Assembly (NCBI GenBank): GCA_035578175.1
Contig: JAQMRL010000006.1
Span: 57,887,001-57,951,000, forward strand
Direction of reading: 5' to 3'
DNA length: 64,000 nt
DNA from: Catonia carolina
Taxonomy: Eukaryota > Arthropoda > Insecta > Hemiptera > Achilidae
Below, one piece after another: positions 44,708 to 53,867 of the stretch. The position numbers and the translations under genes are program-made. How positions within the stretch are numbered: the stretch's first letter is position 1; each line of letters starts with the position of its first letter. The notes beneath the pieces are model-generated. The model saw nothing but the letters and a program-made list of their open reading frames with translations, searched no databases and was not told where the DNA came from.

Positions 44708-45029
44708 GTTTCTACCTGTTTTTGTTTAATGATGGTGATGATTTAAGTGTATGTGATCAATGACTTACCAGATGACTTCAATATACTTGCCAGATGTGAG
44801 TTGTTTATACTTTGTAATTGTTATTTATAATTGGTTTTTGTAAATTTTAGAAGATTTATTTTATCGTATGTTATTTATTTAATTTTGTTCGATGAATTTT
44901 GTTTCAGTTCGTTTGATATCCTGATTATTTTTGTTTCTTGAAATTATCCTGAAATTATTTTGAAATTATTTTGATATCCTGGTTATTGTTTTTTTTTAAT
45001 GTTTCAAATCCTGGTTATTGTGTTTTTTG
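44708..45029 (-). other. 5' leader of element 2 with iterated motif
   Basis: Between the primer site and the ATG the minus strand repeats AACCAGGAT-like blocks at roughly 20-50 bp spacing (near 45008, 44980 and 44920), resembling part of the primer site itself (GACCAGGATTCC). No open frame. Confidence 0.55.
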
Positions 45030-45049
45030 GAATCCTGGTCACGGCACCA
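45030..45049 (-). other. Primer binding site of element 2 (tRNA-His type)
   Basis: Plus-strand GAATCCTGGTCACGGCACCA corresponds to the 3' end of a histidine tRNA (…GAATCC-GGTCACGGCA plus CCA). It lies 6 bp from the 5' LTR. The long match makes the tRNA assignment fairly strong, although it is made from memory. Confidence 0.75.
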
Positions 45050-45055
45050 TTTTAT

Positions 45056-45529
45056 TGTCCCAGGTTCATAAATAAAAACTCCAAAAGGTTTTATTCTCAA
45101 AAATCCAACTTCTTTTATTAAAAGAAAATCCTTGGTAAATTTTGTTAAAATATTTAAAAACAATTAAAATTCTTTAAAATTCTTTAAAATAGTTGAATTT
45201 TTATCAAAATCTTCTAAAATTAATATTTTCGTTTAAATATAATGCTTTGAAATTAATAAATTCTTAATATTGTTTTTTACTATAAAAATTGTACAAACCA
45301 CCTATCCTTTTAAAAGTTTTAAAAAGGAATGAAGGCAACAATCCAATTTTATTAATTGAATAAAATTTTCTTGTTATTTTTTTTTTGTTCTCACATCTGA
45401 CAGTTCTGTAAATGAGATCATCTGGTACGTTGGTGTTGATGCTGTGAAGTTGTGTGTTTATGTTTACGTTTGAATGTTGTTAACGTGTGTACTGTCCGTT
45501 GTGTGTCTGTATATGTGTCTCCTATTACA
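45056..45529 (-). repeat. 5' LTR of element 2
   Basis: 474 bp, TGTCCCAGGTTC to CTCCTATTACA on plus. Followed by target duplication CATG. Confidence 0.95.
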
Positions 45530-46055
45530 CATGTTTTCAGGCCCCTCAACCCAAAAAAAAAAACATGTTTTTAGCTATTAGTCTGTGTGTATGAAAACAA
45601 AATATCTAAAGAACGGAACATCGTACAAAGTTGAAACTTGAAACTTAAGTACTACTAGAACTCCACACGATGATTTTCATCAAAATCGGTCAACGGGAAG
45701 TAGTAGTTTATTCGTAAAATTTTTCACTTGTTTGAAATTTTCTCAAAACCGGTTCTACGATTTTTTTTAAAGTCGCCTCATTTACTACATTTTTTATGCT
45801 CTACAAGATAGGGTAGACGCCATGTCTGCTGAAATTCTTGGGGAGGCTGTGCTCTGGTAGAAAAAATGGTTTCTTTTCGATTGCGGCCGTAATATGCATT
45901 TTCCCGCAAAAGTATATATAATAAAAGCTGTAGAAAATTTAAAAATTTACAACGTTAATACAAACATTTCTTTGTATATCGCTTGGTTTAGGAGTAATTA
46001 GTGATTTTTTTCATAAAATCTGTAATAAATGGATTTTTTAGGGTCGGCCTTAGTA
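45530..46055 (+). repeat. Family R, continuation after element 2
   Basis: It resumes with CATGTTTTCAGGCCCCTCAA and goes through GGGTAGACGCCATGTCTGCTG to GTCGGCCTTAGTA, where the TA-flanked element interrupts it. Confidence 0.7.
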
Positions 46056-46772
46056 CTGTCCGACAAGTTTCGAAATAGGATTTCCTCCCTTTTGCACTTC
46101 ATCCGCGCCATCTCGCATTACGCATCGTCCCAAAAACATTAGCTCGGATAGTCAGCTTACTAGTACAGCTCATTACGACAACAGTATTTATATTCATACT
46201 TACTATTACTTTATTATTTATTATTATTTGCCCTTATTTAACCTGTACCTGTTTAAATCACAAATATACACTTACAATGTAGTTGTTTAATCGAAACAAA
46301 TTTATCTGAATATTGAACAACCGATCAAACCCAAAACATAATAAAACAGCACTGACTACAAAACCAATATTGCACGATCGCTAACACTACAACTGAAGTA
46401 AAAGCGTAGTTTATATTAGCTGCTCTCAAGTAAATAAAGAATAATGCTTACTCAATTTAATAATTAAATCGTATCAATTATTTACATAAACAGTAAACAT
46501 TATAAATTAAGAACTTGCTGAGTTATAGTATGAGTACACTACCTAATAGTAAACAAAATAATGGAAACACTGATGACTTTCTGCTGGTGGTCACATAATC
46601 TGTACAAAATGAAATGTTATGGATAACAAGAATTTAGTAGCCTATAAGTGATATTCGTATTAATTGCTCATTTGTGTTTTGCGTACCGGTGTATTCGATC
46701 CGGCACGTAGTGCAAACGGGAATTTAAGAAGTGGGGAATAGAGGAAATCCTATTTCGATCTTTGCCAAGCAG
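46056..46772. mobile_element. 717-bp TIR element with TA target duplication
   Basis: TCGAAATAGGATTTCCTC at 46070-46087 and its exact complement at 46741-46758 are perfect 18-bp inverted repeats. The similarity extends weakly outward to CTG at 46056 and CAG at 46772, both next to TA. Removing the element and one TA leaves CCTTAGTATACATTTT, close to the uninterrupted R text (CCTTAGTATGCATTTA at about 12585). No transposase frame, so it is a non-autonomous element. Confidence 0.7.
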
Positions 46773-46862
46773 TATACATTTTACGACAAGCGTATACATA
46801 AAATGTATAGAAAATTAAAAGGTCTACAACTTTTATTTTAAGCATTTTTCTTTACAGAGCAT
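46773..46862 (+). repeat. Family R, continuation after the TIR element
   Basis: TATACATTTTACGACAAGCG to TCTACAACTTTTATTTTAAGC continues the R copy interrupted at 46055. Confidence 0.65.
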
Positions 46863-46917
46863 AGTTTATTTTTTAGTTATTTTTTTATAGTTAAAGTTTA
46901 TCTTTATAGTTTTTTTT

Positions 46918-47062
46918 TTGGCGGTGGTGGCCTCTGTCATGGGCACCACCAATTATACTTTGGTGGAGTACATGGCAGAGGACGTTATATGTTTTCTCAT
47001 TATTATAAAAATAATCGACACAAATGGTTATCCGTGTTAAATTTATATTTATAATAATAATT
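46918..47062 (+). repeat. Segment S, unit 1, left part
   Basis: GGCGGTGGTGGCCTCTGTCA to ATAATAATAATT, paralogous to 48173-48278 plus 49333-49380. It contains a hairpin between CCTCTGTCATG and CATGGCAGAGG. Confidence 0.7.
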
Positions 47063-47453
47063 CTGCCCATAACAGACAGGTGGAGTGTCAAATTATTGAC
47101 ACTCAATCTCTTAGTTGCAGGGCTTAAATAAATAGTTCTGTTTTTGTCACATGGTCAGCCAATTAAATGACTGAATCATTTAAGAACAGAAGAGGTAGAG
47201 GTTTAAAAGGCAATAATCAGAGTTATCTTCTCTGAAAGTAATGAATTTCATTACAGCCAGACCCTGTGGTGAATGAAGTGAAGGTGTAATTTGCAGAGTG
47301 GAAAATATTTGCTTTTCAGAGGGCCCGGCATGCTAATAAGTGTACTTTTCCATTCAGTGAGTAAGGCAAAGGTAAACCACCTTACTCCTCGTTTTACTTA
47401 GTAAAACCTGTACAGGTTCAAACCAGCCTTTTGGCTGATGACCTTAACAACAC
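47063..47453 (+). mobile_element. SINE-like family V, complete copy
   Basis: 391 bp flanked by AATAATAATT at 47053-47062 and 47454-47463. The paralogous segment at 49371-49390 reads through without it, a true empty site. The head is CTGCCCATAACAGACAGGTG followed by a small hairpin (GAGTGTCAA and TTGACACTC). The tail is AACAACACAATAATAATT-like. GGTTCAAACC near the 3' part resembles a pol III B box, but no tRNA head is visible. The lack of coding sequence, the short simple-repeat tail and the target duplication suggest LINE-driven retroposition. Confidence 0.8.
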
Positions 47454-47569
47454 AATAATAATTATTAGGTAAGCCACCTCACCTTCAACTGTTTCTAACC
47501 AATAGCAATTCATTAATAGCATTGTTATTGACAAAATTTGAAATTTTCAAATTTAGAGTAGGCCGTTGT
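47454..47569 (+). repeat. Segment S, unit 1, right part
   Basis: TTAGGTAAGCCACCTCACC to the start of the next R block, paralogous to 49381-49500. Confidence 0.65.
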
Positions 47570-48165
47570 AGCTATATTTAGTACATTTATTATCTCTACA
47601 GGGTAGGGTAGGAGCCATGACTGCTGAAATTTTTAAGGAGGCTGTACTCTAGTAGAAAACAATGGTCTTTTTAAAGATTGCAGCCTTAATACCCATTTTA
47701 GGGCGAAAGGGTAAATAATTAAAGTTGTAGAAAATTAAAACACCCTATAACTTTTACTGCAAACATTTCTTTGTACAACACTAAGTTTAGTGGCAATTAG
47801 TGATTTTCTGTTTTTCTTTTCATGAAAATCTGTAAAAAATCGATATTTTTAAGATTTCGGCTTTATCATGCATTTTCCGACAAAAGTGTATATAAATTAA
47901 AATAATAATAATTAAGTGTAAATTAGATTAAAGCTATGTATAGAAAATTAAAACATCTACAACTTTTATTTTAAGCAATTTTCTCTGCAGAACCTAGTTT
48001 AGCGTCAAAGAGTGAATTTTCGTATTATGAAGCAAAACTGAGGTTGATTTTCATTTTGCATCATTCGCTCATGACTAAAATAAAGTCAGGTTATATTGTT
48101 CATTATTTGCATTGGCAAAAATTAAAGTTGTGTTTGTTTCACACCAGATTTTTTTAATAGTTTTC
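47570..48165 (+). repeat. Family R, second unit of the tandem array
   Basis: GGGTAGGGTAGGAGCCATGAC through CAGAACCTAGTTTAGCGTC to TTTGTTTCACACCAGATTTT, followed directly by segment S unit 2. Confidence 0.7.
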
Positions 48166-48172
48166 ACCTGAA

Positions 48173-48278
48173 CTGGCGGTGGTGGCGGCCTCTGTCAGGG
48201 GCAGCACCAATGGTGGCGCCCATGGCGGAGGAGGTTATTATGTTTCTTCATTATTATTATAAAATAACGACAAAAATG
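48173..48278 (+). repeat. Segment S, unit 2, left part
   Basis: GGCGGTGGTGGCGGCCTCTG to AACGACAAAAATG (48266-48278), then interrupted by the LINE. Confidence 0.7.
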
Positions 48279-49133
48279 GCAGGGAGGCAGGGGGATGGTC
48301 TTTCCCCTATGCTTTTCAATCTTGTGTTGGATAGGATCATGAAGACATTTTCAGAACTCAACAAGAGTGCTGTTGGAATTGGTACTGGAAAGGGAAAAAT
48401 AAAGGTGAATTGTTTAGCGTTTGCTGATGATTTGGCTTTGCTGGCGAATTCTGAGGAAGAGGCAATTTCTCAAGTTGAGGATCTGAAGATAATAGCCGAG
48501 AAAGCAGGTCTGCAAATATCTTTCTCCAAAACCGAAATAATGACGAATTTGAAACAAAAAAATAAATTCATGGATACTAGATTTGGAAAAATTAAATACA
48601 CAAGTAGCTTTAAATATCTTGGTGAATTGATCAGTTCGAATGGTTCAGATACAAAAGCTTTTCAACACAGGAAGATCGTTTTTGAGAGACTAAGGTTCCT
48701 AACTAAAAATGTCTACAACAAAAAGAATTTGTCCATCAACGCCAAATTTAAACACTATGATACGGTTGTCTGGCCAGTAATACTTTATGGAACTGAAACA
48801 TCAAATGTACCAAATCTTGAACAGTTTTTAAGAATAGAAAGGAGAATCTTGAGAACGATACATGGCCCAAATAAAACAGACAATGGATATAGATTGAAGT
48901 CAAATGAAGATATATACAAAATAAAGAACGGTGGCGGTTTTAAAACTTTTGAAAATCTTGAGACGGCAATTGGGAAGAAAAAATTAAAATTCATAGGACA
49001 CATGATGCGGATGGATCCCAGTAGATTGAATAAACAACTTTTTGATAAATTCTGGAATTATAAGAATCCACCGCCATACATAAAACAAGTAAAGGAAGAC
49101 CTCAATAGAATAAACATAAAGATAGAAGACTGA
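48279..49133 (+). pseudogene. LINE ORF2 fragment: second half of reverse transcriptase and C-terminus
   Basis: The coding starts with GRQGDGLSPMLFNLVLD, has the catalytic box LAFADDLALLAN, then FSKTEIM, FKYLGELIS, the thumb and connection region (VWPVILYGTETSN, IERRILRTIHGP) and KLKFIGHMMRMDPSR. The open frame formally extends back to 48210, but those residues are encoded by host segment S and are not LINE protein. After the stop at 49131-49133 a further open stretch in another frame from 49154 (WTEERRAQHSENMKQYW...) is the usual basic end of such proteins, so one frameshift lies near 49134-49153. Clade RTE-like or related; not settled. Confidence 0.8.
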
Positions 49134-49332
49134 AAGGATAGAATAAGGTTTAGATGGAGGATTCAACAGTAGAGTCACTTGTGAGTGTCAGGAAGATTAG
49201 AGAAAAGATGCGCTGGACGGAGGAGCGAAGAGCGCAACACAGCGAGAACATGAAGCAGTATTGGAGGAGAAGGAGGGAACCGCCAAACTAGATTGATATT
49301 AGCGTGGTCCATTAAAGGCCTGTTCGAAAAAA
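48279..49332 (+). mobile_element. 5'-truncated non-LTR retrotransposon with 13-bp target duplication
   Basis: It is flanked by AACGACAAAAATG at 48266-48278 and 49333-49345 and ends in an A run. The paralogous segment at about 47015-47030 (AATCGACACAAATG) lacks the insert. It begins inside the reverse transcriptase domain, so it is strongly 5'-truncated. Confidence 0.85.
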
Positions 49333-49499
49333 AACGACAAAAATGTTTATCCGTGTTAAATTTATGCATAATAATAATAATTATTAGCTAAGCCACTTCA
49401 CCTTCAACTTTTTCTAAGCAACAGGAATTCATTAATAGTATTGTTATTGTCAACATTTGAAATTTTCAAATTTAGAGTAAGCCGTCGTAGCTATATTTA
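49333..49499 (+). repeat. Segment S, unit 2, right part
   Basis: It includes GTTTATCCGTGTTAAATTTA and the uninterrupted ATAATAATAATTATTAGCTA (49371-49390), the empty site of the V SINE at 47063. Confidence 0.7.
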
Positions 49500-49675
49500 C
49501 GACATTTATTATTTCTACAGGGTAGGGTAGGAGCCATGACTGCTAAAATTCTTGGGGAAGCTGTGGCTCCAGTAGAAAAAAAATGGGATTTCTTAAGATT
49601 GCAGTCTTAATATGCATTTTAGGGCATAAGAGTATAATATAAAAAATGCAGAAAATTAAACACCTTGTAAGGTGC
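49500..49675 (+). repeat. Family R, third unit of the tandem array, truncated
   Basis: GGGTAGGGTAGGAGCCATGAC and ATATGCATTTTAGGGCA, then the similarity ends. Confidence 0.65.
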
Positions 49676-49997
49676 CACAGTTCCTAATAATTAACTTCCC
49701 TAAATTTAAGCTAGCCAAAAATGAAGGTAAATAAAAAAACAGAATTTTAATTTTATGCTGAGAAAACAAAATGTAATCAAATAGAATTTAGAATAAGATA
49801 CAAATAAGATACTTATGATTTGATTCCTTTCCTTTTTTTAGTAATATTAATCTAACAGATGTTAAATTTGTGATGTTTTACCACAACGATTGTCCATGCT
49901 GTTCATTTTTGATCGTCGGTATTGTTGTCTTGTTGGACGTTCTTATTTCATGTACTGTTCTTGATGATCTGAGACCATCCTCCTAAACAATTTCTAA
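49676..49997. other. No recognised feature
   Basis: Spacer between the R-S array and the satellite T block. Confidence 0.35.
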
Positions 49998-49998
49998 A

Positions 49999-50075
49999 TT
50001 GTTTACACATTTAGAAATTGTTATATAAATTTAATAACAGATACTAAATTTCAATTAAAAGTGTCAAAAAAATGG
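49999..50075 (+). repeat. Inverted repeat bounding the satellite block, left copy
   Basis: CACATTTAGAAATTGTT, TAATAACAGATACTAAATTT and AATTAAAAGTGTCAAAAAAA are found inverted at 57988-58062. Confidence 0.65.
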
Positions 50076-50077
50076 TT

Positions 50078-50280
50078 CGACGTGGACCTATCATCTGCAG
50101 TATTCAGTTTCGGTAGGGACGAGAAGCTCTAGTCCAGTCTGAGTTCTCAACACTGAATTCGTTCTGTTAATCTTGAAAAAATGTTGGTTTTCCAAAAATT
50201 ATCATAATAAATGTAACTTTAAGATTTAGTCTAAGTATATTTTTGTTATATTTAACAAACCTTCACATTTGGGAATTTTT
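50078..50280 (+). repeat. Satellite T, part left of the Jockey insertion
   Basis: TTCGACGTGGACCTATCATC, CAGTTTCGGTAGGGACGAG, CCAGTCTGAGTTCTC, GAATTCGTTCTGTTAATC and TATTTAACAAACCTTCACAT match the B-type unit near 56820-56990. Confidence 0.7.
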
Positions 50281-50586
50281 TTTTTTTTTTTAACTTTAAT
50301 AACTTTATTTGCAACTATATACGAAGATACAACGAGCAAATTAGATGACAGTAAAAAAAGGATGACAAGAAAAATTTTTTTTTTTTTTTTTTTTTTTCAA
50401 ACACTGCTTAATCTACAATCTGTTCGCAAGGAACAATGAATAGATGAGTGGTAGAGTCTATTAACTGGCTTGTTGAAGAAGAACTCATTAGTTCTTCTCC
50501 ATTTTACAAAATAAAATATATAATCACTTTAAAAAAAAAAAAGTTTTTTTTTTTTTTACAATGAATATAGTTACGTTGGTTGTGTT

Positions 50587-51036
50587 TTAAAACAAGTCTG
50601 TCGTGTGAAGTCTTTGTAAACGTCGAATTTCTTCACTGTTGTCGAGGAGGTTCACCGCTAAATAATTTGTGTGGCTATTAAGTCTTGTATGATACCTCGA
50701 AGAAAATCTTGAGATTTCATCCGTGATGGTTGGTATGTTCAAGTCTCGTTGAATGATCCTGTTGGTGACATACCACGGAGAGTCTGTGATTGTCCGGAGA
50801 AATTTCGTTTGAAAACGTTGAATTATGGCAACGCTTGACTTTGTCGCCGTTCCCCAAAGTTGTATCCCGTAAGTCCAAATTGGTTTCAGAATAGTCTTGT
50901 AAATTGTTAGTTTGTTCATTAACGATAATTTAGAATTTTTGTGTAACATCCAATAAAGTTTATAAAATTTGTAATTTAGTTGTTTCCTCTTATTCCAGAT
51001 GTGTGTTTTCCAAGTTAGTTGACGATCTAGATGCAT
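50587..51036 (-). pseudogene. Jockey-type ORF2, C-terminal part
   Basis: 149 codons following the reverse transcriptase, in a frame shifted relative to 51086-51895. It begins with LDRQLTWKTHIWNKRKQLNYK and contains LTIYKTILKPIWTYGIQLWG, IIQRFQTKFLRTITDSPWYV and the end LLDNSEEIRRLQRLHTTDLF. Fragments at 4600, 13020 and 13995 match this region. The real protein end appears to be this stop. Confidence 0.8.
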
Positions 51037-51085
51037 TCCAAGGTATCTTGCTGTATCTGATTGTGGTAGTGTTTTATTGTTTAGT

Positions 51086-51895
51086 TTAACAGGTGGACAA
51101 GTGTCTTTTTTTTAGTGTGAATGTCACTTGAACACTTTTCTCTTCGTTAGACTTTATCCGCCACTTTTTTTGCCAGCTCTCTATGTTGTGTAGATGTTCT
51201 TGCAGATATTTTGAAGTAGTATGTGGTTTGCTATGTACAGCTTGGATTGCAACATCGTCAGCAAAAGCTGCTAATGTGGTGTTTTCCGAAACAGGCATGT
51301 CAGAAGTATATATACAATACAGGAAAGGTGACAACACACTACCTTGAGGAACTCCCGCATGGATAGGAAATAATTGTGATGAGTCTGCTTGTAATTTAAC
51401 CTTGAAATATCTGTCTTCTAAAAAGGATTTAAATAAATTGAAAATTTGATGAGGTAGGTGCTTTTTGAGCTTGAAAAGCAGACCAAGGTGCCAAACCTTG
51501 TCATAAGCTTGACAGACATCAATAAAGACTACTGAGCAAAATTCTTTTTCTTCGAAAGCCTTTTGAATTTTAGCAGCTACTCTGTGGATTTGCTCGATCG
51601 TACTATGCCCCGCTCGAAAACCGAACTGGTAATCTGGTATTACAACACTTTGTTCGAGTACAGGTATCAATCTTTTTAAAATAAGTTTTTCAAACACTTT
51701 AGACAACACTGGCAACAAACTTATTGGCCTGTATGACTTTATTTCGTTAGGTGGTTTACCTGGTTTAGGGATGAGCACAATTTCTGCTATTTTCCACTGT
51801 TTAGGATAGTATTCAATACGAAGCATAGCATTAAAAATGATTGTTATTAGTCTCAGAGTTTTTTGTGGCAATTCTTTTAGAATTTCTCCTGTCAT
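51086..51895 (-). pseudogene. Jockey-type ORF2, reverse transcriptase core
   Basis: 269 codons: PKQWKIAEIVLIPKPGKP, SYRPISLLPVLSKVFEKLI, FGFRAGHSTIEQIHR, the A motif FIDVCQAYDKVWH, GVPQGSVLSPFLYCIY and the catalytic FADDVA. These are the motifs of LINE reverse transcriptase in order. It is linked by frameshifts to the flanking pieces at 51958-52431 (upstream) and 50587-51036 (downstream). The end (KKRHLSTC) lies after the domain and reflects the downstream shift. Confidence 0.9.
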
Positions 51896-51957
51896 TGAGT
51901 CATGCCCCGGCGACTTTCTTGAACAAATATTTTTTTGTATAATTTCCTTGACTTCAT

Positions 51958-52548
51958 TTATGGAGATAATTTAAGAGGCATTGCCATTTGAAATGGAGAT
52001 TCTAAAAATTCGTTAATTTCCTCTTCATCAATTGAATCTGAGGGAAAAGGAGTGAAAACACTTTCAAGATGACTAGCAAAAGCTTCTGCTTTTTCTTTGT
52101 TGCGCTTTACCCAGTTGCCGTTCGGTAGTCGAAACGGTGGAATGGTGTGATTGGGTCTTTTAATCCGTCGCAAAGGTTTCCAAAGGGAAAAATTTGTATT
52201 ATAATTAGGACCTAATTGCTTTAAATAATCTTGCAATGATTCATTACTATATTCCTGCAACAAACGCTTCAGATTCCTGGCTGCATTATTGTAATTCCTT
52301 TTATCTACTGGGTTTCTTGTAGTTTGCCATACTCGCCTTAGTCTCCTTTTTTCGTTAATAGAAATTTTAATGTTCAAAGGTTGATAGACGTCCGTATTGT
52401 CGTAATTAGTTGTCTTGTCCGGAGTTGACAATTTGGCTGCTTCCTGGATTGTTTCGGTTAGGTAATGAACAGCCTTGTCTATATCATTTTCATTTTTTAA
52501 AGGAATATCACAGGTAATTTTGTAGTCTAATCTTTGCCTAAAATAGTC
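51958..52548 (-). pseudogene. Jockey-type ORF2, linker between endonuclease and reverse transcriptase
   Basis: It continues in the same frame as the endonuclease after an in-frame TAG at 52549-52551. It contains INEKRRLRRVWQTTRNPVDK, FSLWKPLRRIKRP and NGNWVKRNKEKAEAFASHLE, the linker that precedes the fingers of LINE reverse transcriptases. A frameshift near 51895-51958 leads into the core. Confidence 0.8.
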
Positions 52549-53268
52549 CTAGTTTGTATATGAATTTGTCAAATGTTTAGGCAACTGTGATTTATTAAAA
52601 ATGGATGCAATTGATAATATTACAGGTGAGTGGTCTGACGACAAGTCAAAGCAAGACTCTATTTTTACGTGTGCGTCAGGAACTCCCTTTTTAATAAAGA
52701 AATCTATGACGTCAGGAAGTCGTCTAGTATCAGTAGGCCAATATGTAGGTTCATTTGAAGAAATATAAGATAATTGTGTTTGATCGATGACTTGCATTAA
52801 CAGACGACCTCTCGGGGAAGTTATTCGAGACCCCCAACGCTGATGTTTTGCGTTAAAATCGGCACCTATTATAAAACGCCTTCCCAGTGATTTGAAAAAT
52901 TGTGTGAAGTCCTCTTTCCTTAGCGTGTACCTTGGAGGAAAGTATGCTGCTGATACGTTTATTGGTCCAAAATTATCTGTTATTGACACACTTGTGGCTT
53001 GAATGCGTTCAGTTTGGTACGCTGGTAATTGATAATGGGCGATGGTATTTTTTATTATTAATCCGGAGCCCCCATGAGCTCTACCATCAGGGCTGTTTGT
53101 TTGGTATGTCGTGTACCCTGTCATTCTGAACGTATTTGTATCTTTGAAGTGAGTTTCTGATATAAGTAAAATGTCCAGTTTCTGAAAAATGATAAAAGAC
53201 TTGATTTCTTGGCTATGTTGGGCCAAGCCGTTAGCATTCCATAGAGCTATTCTAAGAAGTCTTACCAT
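52549..53268 (-). CDS. Jockey-type ORF2, AP-like endonuclease domain
   Basis: 239 codons from the ATG at 53268. Endonuclease motifs: IALWNANGLAQH (N), ILLISETHF (E), VSAAYFPP (Y), FIIGADFNAKHQRWGS (DxN), and the end SSDHSPVILS (DH). These are the metal-binding and catalytic residues of the apurinic-type nuclease that nicks the target. The ATG overlaps the ORF1 stop as TAATG, an arrangement shown for the LINE SART1 to couple ORF2 translation to ORF1 termination. It ends at a TAG where the frame otherwise continues. Confidence 0.88.
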   Translation of the reverse strand: MVRLLRIALWNANGLAQHSQEIKSFIIFQKLDILLISETHFKDTNTFRMTGYTTYQTNSPDGRAHGGSGLIIKNTIAHYQLPAYQTERIQATSVSITDNFGPINVSAAYFPPRYTLRKEDFTQFFKSLGRRFIIGADFNAKHQRWGSRITSPRGRLLMQVIDQTQLSYISSNEPTYWPTDTRRLPDVIDFFIKKGVPDAHVKIESCFDLSSDHSPVILSIASIFNKSQLPKHLTNSYTN

Positions 53269-53867
53269 TATGACAATTTTGCTATAAGGGTAGACATCAC
53301 ATTTAGTATGATCTTAATGTCGTCATATAATTTAGCCTGACATTCGAGCTGCCTCGAGATCAGCTGTTCCAATCTGCTGAGGGTTTGACTGCCTACGCTT
53401 GTTTCATTTCCAGGAATTGTATGCATTAGTACTGGAGGTGACTGTGTTGAATATGTTATACGATTTCCTTCTGAGTACGGATGAGGATTCAGTACACGAT
53501 TATTAGTGACGCTATTATCTACATAGTGCTGAGTTGTATGCAATTTAGAAGCCACCTGTGCGTACGTTTGTAGTGAGCCGTTTATAATGCGCGGATCACG
53601 CGGTGAAGCAGTCGGTATTGCCGTAGGAGATTTAAGATGAGGTTGATTAATTTGCTGTTGAGAAGGATTTATTTTTGGCCGAACCTGAGGATATTTTCTT
53701 TTCTGCATATCCTTATATACAGAGCACCCTTTATAGTTTGCTGGATGGGATCCTCCACACAAAACACATTTTGCTGGTGTTTTGCGATCTGTTTTTTTAC
53801 ATTCAATCGTTGAATGTTCACTTAACACAACGGAAGAAGTGTCTGCAATACGCCTGAGAGTGACCAT
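53268..53867 (-). pseudogene. Jockey-type ORF1, C-terminal part with zinc knuckle
   Basis: 199 codons, in a frame shifted from 53818-54795. The start of real homology is near ECKKTDRKTPAKCVLCGGSHPANYKGC, the last CCHC-type knuckle of Jockey ORF1 proteins. The rest is rich in P, Q, S and T. It ends in TAA overlapping the ORF2 ATG by one base (TAATG at 53266-53270). Confidence 0.82.

Larger units (their letters stand above)
39475..45529 (-). mobile_element. Ty3/gypsy LTR retrotransposon, element 2 (complete)
   Basis: A complete 6055-bp element on the minus strand with 474-bp LTRs (TGTCC...TTACA on plus), target duplication CATG (39471-39474 and 45530-45533), a tRNA-His-type primer site, a G-rich polypurine tract and one continuous gag-pol frame. 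The LTRs differ at one position that I can find, so insertion was recent. A single TAG interrupts the frame inside the reverse transcriptase. No env frame. Confidence 0.95.

Noticed and set aside
40201..45055. Possible env gene in the LTR elements
   Set aside because: Only about 256 bp separate pol from the LTR in element 2 and almost nothing does in element 1; there is no envelope-like frame.
48210..48278. N-terminal extension of the LINE open frame
   Set aside because: These codons belong to segment S and the target duplication; the paralogous S unit proves it is host sequence.
50282..50400. Two T runs as separate LINE tails
   Set aside because: They could mark nested insertions or a templated tail; I could not decide and list one element only.
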